Assembly: GCF_002135205.1 (NCBI RefSeq)
Contig: NZ_NEFZ01000006.1
Span: 1-64,000 of the forward strand
From: Acinetobacter sp. ANC 4204
GTDB lineage: Bacteria > Pseudomonadota > Gammaproteobacteria > Pseudomonadales > Moraxellaceae
DNA length: 64,000 nt
Direction: 5' to 3'
In this document: one piece after another, positions 58,859 to 64,000 of the stretch
Layout of the letters: every line of letters starts with the position of its first letter
How positions within the stretch are numbered: position 1 is the stretch's first letter
Notes under the pieces: generated by a model
Seen by the model: only the letters and a program-made list of their open reading frames with translations
Told to the model about the DNA's origin: nothing
Database searches by the model: none
Made by a program: the position numbers and the translations under genes

Positions 58859-59734
58859 ATGAGTTTCGATCGACACACTAAAATTGCATTTCTTGGTATG
58901 GGGCTCATGGGAAGCCGAATGGCGACCCGATTAATTCAAGCAGGTTTCGAAGTCGCGGTCTGGAACCGCACTCCAAATGCCAAGGATGCACTCATTGATT
59001 TGGGAGCAACAGGCTTAGCCCTGCAAGACATAGCCCTCTATCCCGTTATCCTCACCTGTTTAGCTGACGACAAAGCGGTTGAAAATGTTTATGAACAAAT
59101 AGAGCCGTTTTTAACAGCCAATCAAGTACTTGTCGACTTTTCCAGTCTTTCGGTTGAGCAAACGATTAAACTTGCTACACGTGCTGAACACAAACAGGTG
59201 CAATGGATTGATTCGCCTGTGTCTGGAGGAACTGTAGGTGCAGAGCAAGGAACGTTGGTGATTTTTGCTGGCGGTGATGTTCAAACCATTCAGGACTTGT
59301 CTTTAATTTATAATATTCTGTCACAGCGCGTTACTTGCATGGGCGCTACAGGCACAGGACAAGCCACTAAAATTTGCAATCAACTGATTGTGGCTGCCAA
59401 TAGCACCTTGATTGCTGAAGCGGTGGCTTTAGCTGCTAAAGCTGGCGTAGATACTCGTCTACTTGCACCTGCACTGGCAGGTGGTTTTGCAGATTCTAAA
59501 CCCTTTCAAATTTTAAGCCCACGTATGGCCACACACCAATTTGAACCCGTACAATGGAAAGTACAAACCCTCTCTAAAGATTTAAACAATGCTGTGCAAC
59601 TCGCAGCCCACCATCAACTCGATATCCCCGTTGCAGCACGAGCACTTCAGCAATTGCAAGCACATCAACAACAAGGCTATGCTGAAGCTGACCTTGCCTC
59701 GGTCATATTACAAGTAGGACAGAAAGCCAAATAA
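58859..59734 (+). CDS. 3-hydroxyisobutyrate/beta-hydroxyacid dehydrogenase family protein
   Basis: The 291-residue protein has an NAD(P)-binding start FLGMGLMGSRMATRL (~10-24), the family's substrate-binding SPVSGGTVGAEQGTL (~121-135) and the catalytic lysine in KICNQLIVAAN (~172-182). Tartronate semialdehyde reductase and 3-hydroxyisobutyrate dehydrogenase share this fold. It sits between the crotonase and a hydroxypyruvate isomerase-like gene. The latter suggests glyoxylate or tartronate metabolism, but the crotonase suggests a CoA pathway, so the substrate stays open. Confidence 0.87.
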   Translation: MSFDRHTKIAFLGMGLMGSRMATRLIQAGFEVAVWNRTPNAKDALIDLGATGLALQDIALYPVILTCLADDKAVENVYEQIEPFLTANQVLVDFSSLSVEQTIKLATRAEHKQVQWIDSPVSGGTVGAEQGTLVIFAGGDVQTIQDLSLIYNILSQRVTCMGATGTGQATKICNQLIVAANSTLIAEAVALAAKAGVDTRLLAPALAGGFADSKPFQILSPRMATHQFEPVQWKVQTLSKDLNNAVQLAAHHQLDIPVAARALQQLQAHQQQGYAEADLASVILQVGQKAK

Positions 59735-59749
59735 CAAAAGGAGAAAATC

Positions 59750-60544
59750 ATGACCAAACTTGCTGTAAATTTATCCATGATTTTTACCGAAGTACCGCTG
59801 CTTGAGCGTTTTGCTTTAGCTCAAGCCGCAGGCTTTAAACATGTTGAGATCCAATTCCCCTATGAACTGAGTATTGAACAAGTTCAAACTCAACTAACAC
59901 TACATGACTTAAGCCTCTGCTTGATTAATGTTCCCGCGGGAGACCTCATGACAGGTGGTAATGGTCTAGCAGGTGTCCCTGGCAAAGAACTGGAGTTTCA
60001 TCGGGCCCTACAGTTGGCTGTGCAATATGCCAGCGCACTCAAAGTACCAAGCGTGAATATCCTTGCAGGCAAACAGCCATTGGACGCTGACCTCCTGCCT
60101 TGTTTAAACACCTTGGCTAAAAACTTAAAGTTAGCCTGCCACATGTTCACCGAACATCAAATTCAACCTGTCTTTGAAATGATCAACGGCACCGATATGC
60201 CACGCTTTTTAGTACAAAATATTGCCCAAGCACAAGAAATGTTAGAAGCCGTAAAACACCCTGCACTTAAAATGCAATACGACTGCTATCACATGGCAAT
60301 GATGGGTGAGGATGTCCTTCAAGGCTTACAAGAAAATATTCAAGATATTGGACATATCCAGTTTGCCGACTGTCCGGGCCGGCACGAACCAGACACTGCA
60401 CAAATAATGTATGCAAATATTTTTGAATGGTTACAACACAGCAACTATGATGGTTTTCTTGCGGCTGAATATCGACCAAAAACTGTTTCAACTCAGTCCT
60501 TTGCATGGAAGGCAAAATACTTTGCCACGCATCCTCAAAGCTAA
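59750..60544 (+). CDS. Hydroxypyruvate isomerase-like TIM-barrel protein
   Basis: The 264-residue sugar-isomerase-like TIM barrel matches Hyi/OtnI proteins: AAGFKHVEIQFPYE near residue 25-38, FEMING (~143), MQYDCYHM (~174), QFADCPGRHEPD (~204) and AAEYRP (~239), which supply the metal-binding Glu, Asp and His set. AGGAG precedes the ATG, 15 bases after the dehydrogenase gene. No gcl (glyoxylate carboligase) lies in the window, so the usual glyoxylate setting is not complete. Confidence 0.88.
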   Translation: MTKLAVNLSMIFTEVPLLERFALAQAAGFKHVEIQFPYELSIEQVQTQLTLHDLSLCLINVPAGDLMTGGNGLAGVPGKELEFHRALQLAVQYASALKVPSVNILAGKQPLDADLLPCLNTLAKNLKLACHMFTEHQIQPVFEMINGTDMPRFLVQNIAQAQEMLEAVKHPALKMQYDCYHMAMMGEDVLQGLQENIQDIGHIQFADCPGRHEPDTAQIMYANIFEWLQHSNYDGFLAAEYRPKTVSTQSFAWKAKYFATHPQS

Positions 60545-60619
60545 GCCTTGTCAGATTTGAATTTTTCGGCCAAAAACTCTATACTATAAGGTGAGTTATT
60601 GTCCGGAAAAATTCCCTTT

Positions 60620-61024
60620 ATGAATTTAGAACCATCGCCCAGCGCTTCTAATTCTCACGATCTCGCAATGAATACACAAGCTGCCGACGTACAAGCTTGC
60701 TTAAAAGTTGTACACGAAGCCCTTGAAGATGTAAAAGCAAAAGATATTTTAGCGCTTGATGTCAGCTCAATCAGTAATGTTGCTGATGCAATTGTAATTG
60801 CAAGTGGTACATCTACGCGTCACATTAAAGCACTTGCTGATAACGTTGCTGAAGAAGCACGTAAAGCAGGCTTCCGCCCTCTCGGTGTCGAAGGCGAACG
60901 TGATGCTGAATGGATCTTGATTGATCTTGGCTTTGTTGTTGTGCATGTGATGTTGCCAACAGCACGTCGTTTCTACGACCTCGAAAGCCTATGGCGTGCA
61001 GCCCCAGAAGAAACTGTAGCCTAA
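60620..61024 (+). CDS. rsfS: Ribosomal silencing factor RsfS
   Basis: RsfS binds ribosomal protein L14 and blocks subunit joining when nutrients are low. The 134-residue protein has the family core: DVSSISNVADAIVIASGTSTRH, GVEGERDAEWILIDLGFVVVHVM and RRFYDLESLW. The start is taken at ATG 60620 (MNLEPSPSASN); an upstream TTG at 60599 is unlikely. The N-terminal ~25 residues are Ser/Pro-rich and extend beyond the E. coli form. No nadD is adjacent. Confidence 0.95.
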   Translation: MNLEPSPSASNSHDLAMNTQAADVQACLKVVHEALEDVKAKDILALDVSSISNVADAIVIASGTSTRHIKALADNVAEEARKAGFRPLGVEGERDAEWILIDLGFVVVHVMLPTARRFYDLESLWRAAPEETVA

Positions 61025-61026
61025 TC

Positions 61027-61055
61027 AAAAAAAGCGACCTAAAGGTCGCTTTTTT
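61027..61055. terminator. Bidirectional terminator after rsfS
   Basis: AAAAAAAGCGACCT (61027-61040) and AGGTCGCTTTTTT (61043-61055) form a strong hairpin with T-runs on both strands. Confidence 0.92.
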
Positions 61056-61069
61056 ATACGCTATATTTT

Positions 61070-61678
61070 CTAAATGAGCCAATGCAAATCCACTGACGGA
61101 TAATGTGTTTTAACCTGTCTCTTGATACTGGCATAAACCTGATCAGCTTTTGCAGGGCCGTAAAATTCACAGTACTTTTCATAGCAGGCTGTCAACATCT
61201 GAGCATACTGAGCCATCAGTAAAGTATTTAGAAGCATCCGATCATCCAACCTTTGGTTTGCAGACATCAAAATAGATAATGCTTCCAACTCCACCTTTAC
61301 TTCACTTTCAAAATCCTGCATATCAACATCTTTTACCGACTGACAAATACCTTGCATAAAAAAGATGAAAGCATCCAATAATTGCTCTTGTGTCTGTTCT
61401 GCTCGGAGCTCTTGGGCTGTAGGCTTGAGTAATACTTGTTTTTCAACTTGTGCCATCTCTGCTAAGACATTTCTGAGCATATCTTTGCGGTGATAACGCA
61501 ATTCTTCGGTAGTGCAAATTTCACTCAAAAAACGATTTAAAACAAAGGATGGTTGATCACCATATTTGGCTTCCCAGTGATTCAACACTTGCTCCAAAAG
61601 TGTCCCCGGTAAGTATTGACTGAGGCCTCGTTCAATCGCTTGACGTTTTTGCAAAATACTTAATGTTTCAGTCGACAT
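61070..61678 (-). CDS. Hypothetical protein downstream of amtB
   Basis: I do not recognise a family for this 202-residue protein. It is soluble, acidic and mostly helical, with Glu/Gln/Leu-rich stretches (~85-135) and no signal peptide. It ends with residues that include a Trp (PSVDLHWLI). It starts 16 bases after amtB ends, in the same direction, so it is likely co-transcribed with the transporter and perhaps nitrogen-regulated. Nothing resembles PII (GlnK), the usual amtB partner. Confidence 0.7.
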   Translation of the reverse strand: MSTETLSILQKRQAIERGLSQYLPGTLLEQVLNHWEAKYGDQPSFVLNRFLSEICTTEELRYHRKDMLRNVLAEMAQVEKQVLLKPTAQELRAEQTQEQLLDAFIFFMQGICQSVKDVDMQDFESEVKVELEALSILMSANQRLDDRMLLNTLLMAQYAQMLTACYEKYCEFYGPAKADQVYASIKRQVKTHYPSVDLHWLI

Positions 61679-61694
61679 GAGCTATCCTCTTCAT

Positions 61695-63032
61695 TTAATG
61701 ACGTTTAGTCATATCATCTGTTTCAAAAGTCACATCATGCTGAAACTCCGGATAGGACAGTTCGGCATGTTCGGTATAGTCTAAACCACGTTGTTCATGT
61801 TGTTTACTTACACGTAGACCACCCAATACTTTATCCAAGACTTTGAACACAATAAAAGCCACACCAAACCCCCAAATAAATGCAGCCATAATACCTAAAA
61901 TTTGTACTGCAATTATTTCTGAATTAAACATTCGCCCTTCAAAAAATAGCCCTGCTGCCAACGTCCCCCACGCACCACAAAAGCCATGCACAGTCACGGC
62001 ATCAACCACATCATCCAAACGAAGTTTTTCCATCAATACAGGTAAAATACTGACCAGAATTCCAGCAAAGGCTCCACTCATCACTGCAAAAAGTGGGCTC
62101 ATGGTTGCACAGCCTGCGGTGATTGCAACCAACCCACCTAAAGACGCATTAATCGTGCCTCGCATTAAAATCGCTTTACCTCGAATCAGGGTATAGACCA
62201 TGTAGGCAACGGCCGAAGCACACGCCGCTAAATGCGTGTTTAGGGCTATACGCCCAATACTCACTTCAGCTTTAACGGTAGAAGCAGCATTAAAACCAAA
62301 CCATGCTAGCCATAAAATAAAACCACCTAGCGCCACCAGCGGTAAATTATGTCCAGCCAAATAGTGAACTTGCCCATTGCGACCAAAACGTCCGAGTCGT
62401 GGCCCAAGCACAATAATACCCGCCAGAGCCACCCATCCACCAATCGAGTGCACAACAGTTGAACCTGCAAAGTCGATAAACCCTAGAGCCTTCAACCAGC
62501 CCTCGCCGTCAAACAAACTTCCCCAAGCCCATGCCCCAAAGATCGGATAAATCAAACCGCTCACTACTGCCGCACTGACAATATAGGCTACAAAGTGAAT
62601 ACGCTCTGCCATTGCGCCACTGGCAATAGTGGTGGCAGTTGCAGCAAACATCATTTGGAAGAACAATAAATTCCAATGCCATCCATCCATTTCATTGGGT
62701 GCAAAATGAGAAGTTCCGATCCAGCCAGTTTGGTTTACCCCAAACATTAAGCCAAAGCCAATCAACCAAAACACCAAGCCCCCTAAACATGCATCCATAT
62801 AGTTTTTCATGAGTACATTAATCGTATTTTTAGAACGAACTGAACCACTTTCAATCAGTGCAAAACCCGCTTGCATAAAAAACACCAAGATACCACCTAG
62901 CACCACCCAGACACTGTCTAAAGATAGGCGAATTTCTTGTATATTGGCTGCACTCACCACAGGTTCAACTGCCCAGGTTGAGCTAGAACACAATAAATAT
63001 AGCCCTGCTAAAATTTGAAGTTTTTTCATCAT
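61695..63032 (-). CDS. amtB: Ammonium transporter AmtB
   Basis: AmtB is a trimeric inner-membrane channel for ammonium. The 445-residue protein has a signal-like N-terminus (ending STWA) followed by eleven hydrophobic helices. The pore histidines are His195 (STVVHSIGGW) and His349 (VTVHGFCGAWG), and the FNAAST segment near 248 is conserved. The cytoplasmic tail (~405-445) follows the last helix. GGGGG precedes the ATG. It lies behind a sigma-54 promoter. No glnK is adjacent. Confidence 0.96.
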   Translation of the reverse strand: MMKKLQILAGLYLLCSSSTWAVEPVVSAANIQEIRLSLDSVWVVLGGILVFFMQAGFALIESGSVRSKNTINVLMKNYMDACLGGLVFWLIGFGLMFGVNQTGWIGTSHFAPNEMDGWHWNLLFFQMMFAATATTIASGAMAERIHFVAYIVSAAVVSGLIYPIFGAWAWGSLFDGEGWLKALGFIDFAGSTVVHSIGGWVALAGIIVLGPRLGRFGRNGQVHYLAGHNLPLVALGGFILWLAWFGFNAASTVKAEVSIGRIALNTHLAACASAVAYMVYTLIRGKAILMRGTINASLGGLVAITAGCATMSPLFAVMSGAFAGILVSILPVLMEKLRLDDVVDAVTVHGFCGAWGTLAAGLFFEGRMFNSEIIAVQILGIMAAFIWGFGVAFIVFKVLDKVLGGLRVSKQHEQRGLDYTEHAELSYPEFQHDVTFETDDMTKRH

Positions 63033-63060
63033 TATCCCCCAAAGAACCGAAATAAAAATT

Positions 63061-63076
63061 GCAACAAATATGCCAA
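63061..63076 (-). promoter_or_regulatory. Sigma-54 promoter of amtB
   Basis: On the minus strand TTGGCATATTTGTTGC has GG (63073-63074) and GC (63061-63062) ten bases apart, matching the -24/-12 GG-N10-GC consensus. It would start transcription about 17 bases before the amtB ATG. An NtrC-type enhancer is expected upstream but none was identified. The rest of 63077-63330 shows no gene. Confidence 0.82.
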
Positions 63077-63330
63077 TTTCTAGGGATATACTTAATTTTC
63101 TATATATATTTCAAAACATTTATTTGATCAAAAGTTCCAGTAACTCAACCTTTTTCAACCTTATTTTCACATAAACAATCTTTCTAAAATTTAAAACCCA
63201 TTTCTCTTATTGCATAGAAAACACATACATTCTGCCTTACATCACGCGTACTCGAGCTAATGTCATTCAAATATTAAAACGATGTTGCTTTGAGACCCTT
63301 TTCAGAAAGACGCCAAACCTCTCACATAAA

Positions 63331-63356
63331 AAAAGTGACCCGAAAGAGTCACTTTT
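63331..63356 (-). terminator. Terminator after the outer-membrane efflux gene
   Basis: AAAAGTGAC (63331-63339) and GTCACTTTT (63348-63356) form a hairpin; on the minus strand it is followed by a T-run. Confidence 0.85.
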
Positions 63357-63382
63357 ATAAAACAACGAACCCATTCAATTTT

Positions 63383-64000
63383 TTATTGTGCGTCAGCCCC
63401 CCCGCCTAAGACCTTATATAACGTGACACGATTGGTGGCTTCCTCTAGAACCAACGTAACAAGTTCTTGCTGTGCACTATAATATGTTCGCTGCGCAGTC
63501 AGGGCCGTCAAATAGCTATCCAAACCTTCTTTGTACCGGGCAGTAGATAAACGATAACTACGTTCCGAGGAACGGACTAGGTCTTTTTGTGCATCAAGTT
63601 GCGCTTCAATATTCTGACGCACAGCCAAAGCATCTGCTACATCAGAAAAAGCGGTTTGAATCGCTTTCTCATATTGTGCAATATAGATATTTTTCTGAAT
63701 TTTGGCTGAATCTAAAGAAGCTTTAAGCTCCCCTCCTTGGAAAATAGGCACAGAGATCGTTGGTATAAACGACCATGTACCAGTTCCAGCACTAAACAGC
63801 TTTTCTAAATCGCTACTGCTTCGCCCAGCCGTGGTGGTTAATGAAATGGTTGGAAAGAAAGCTGCTCTTGCGGCTCCGATGTCAGCATTTGCCCCCTTTA
63901 AGAGATGCTCTACATATAAAACATCGGGGTGGTTTTGCAGCATGCTCGAAGATAAGTTTGCAGCAATTGGAGCCAGACGTATGGATTGCAAATCTATATC
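63383..64000 (-). CDS. Outer-membrane efflux channel protein, TolC/OprM type (3' part only)
   Basis: This is the C-terminal part of an outer-membrane factor that forms the exit duct of RND-type efflux pumps. The reading frame stays open to the window edge, so the 5' part is missing. Visible are NHPDVLYVEHLLKGANADIGAARAAFFPTISL, then AQYEKAIQTAFSDVADAL and the closing YKEGLDSYLTALTAQRTYYSAQ with a final KVLGGGADAQ. It resembles AdeC/AdeK/OprM of Acinetobacter and Pseudomonas, but the sequence differs from AdeK as I recall it. Pump partners would lie beyond 64000. Confidence 0.85.
   Translation of the reverse strand, partial: DIDLQSIRLAPIAANLSSSMLQNHPDVLYVEHLLKGANADIGAARAAFFPTISLTTTAGRSSSDLEKLFSAGTGTWSFIPTISVPIFQGGELKASLDSAKIQKNIYIAQYEKAIQTAFSDVADALAVRQNIEAQLDAQKDLVRSSERSYRLSTARYKEGLDSYLTALTAQRTYYSAQQELVTLVLEEATNRVTLYKVLGGGADAQ

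Overview
The window is a stretch of bacterial chromosome that fits the genus Acinetobacter (Moraxellaceae). The first ~174 bases are the 5' end of a 16S rRNA gene of Acinetobacter type. The gene families and orders match that genus: gigA-gigB, DUF432-mscS, a solitary gspE, and gacS beside cysM-rlmD-relA-mazG. Base composition is moderately AT-rich. Nearly everything is conserved housekeeping DNA. I see no prophage, insertion sequence, CRISPR array or tRNA gene.

Layout. 1-400: start of a ribosomal RNA operon reading leftwards, with its promoter. 724-4945: mlaA (outer-membrane lipid asymmetry), the gigA/gigB phosphatase and anti-anti-sigma stress pair, a nitrilase-family amidase and the peroxidase gene ohr. 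5125-8316: one large, very AT-rich gene that stands out from everything else. It encodes a 1063-residue protein with an Hsp90/MutL/sacsin-type (GHKL) ATPase at the N-terminus and a DUF3883-like PD-(D/E)XK nuclease fold at the C-terminus. It is the best candidate here for an undescribed, probably genome-defence, system. 8381-14483: gspE, a DUF432 gene paired with an MscS channel, and a giant DUF2339 membrane protein. 14646-25527: polA, yggT-proC-tilS-accA-ppx, trxA, rho and a tiny alanine-rich lipoprotein.

25662-39639 holds the classical translation cluster thrS-infC-rpmI-rplT-pheS-pheT-ihfA, all on the minus strand. It is split by two blocks of lineage-specific genes: an MFS exporter, a TonB-like protein, membrane proteins, a GST and a methyltransferase between infC and rpmI, and three small or unknown genes between rplT and pheS. 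infC uses the rare ATT start. 40149-48514: an acyl-CoA ligase, then darP-npr-rapZ, then panC-panB-folK-pcnB (pantothenate, folate and RNA polyadenylation), a ComEA-like protein and mazG. 48633-57915: an SDR, relA, rlmD, an exonuclease and cysM, with the divergent hybrid kinase gacS. 58034-60544: a crotonase, a beta-hydroxyacid dehydrogenase and a hydroxypyruvate isomerase-like protein in one direction. 60620-64000: rsfS, an unknown gene, amtB behind a clear sigma-54 promoter, and the truncated end of an outer-membrane efflux channel gene.

Starts were chosen by eye from ribosome-binding sites and family conservation. Domain and family names rest on recognised motifs and remembered family features, not on database searches.
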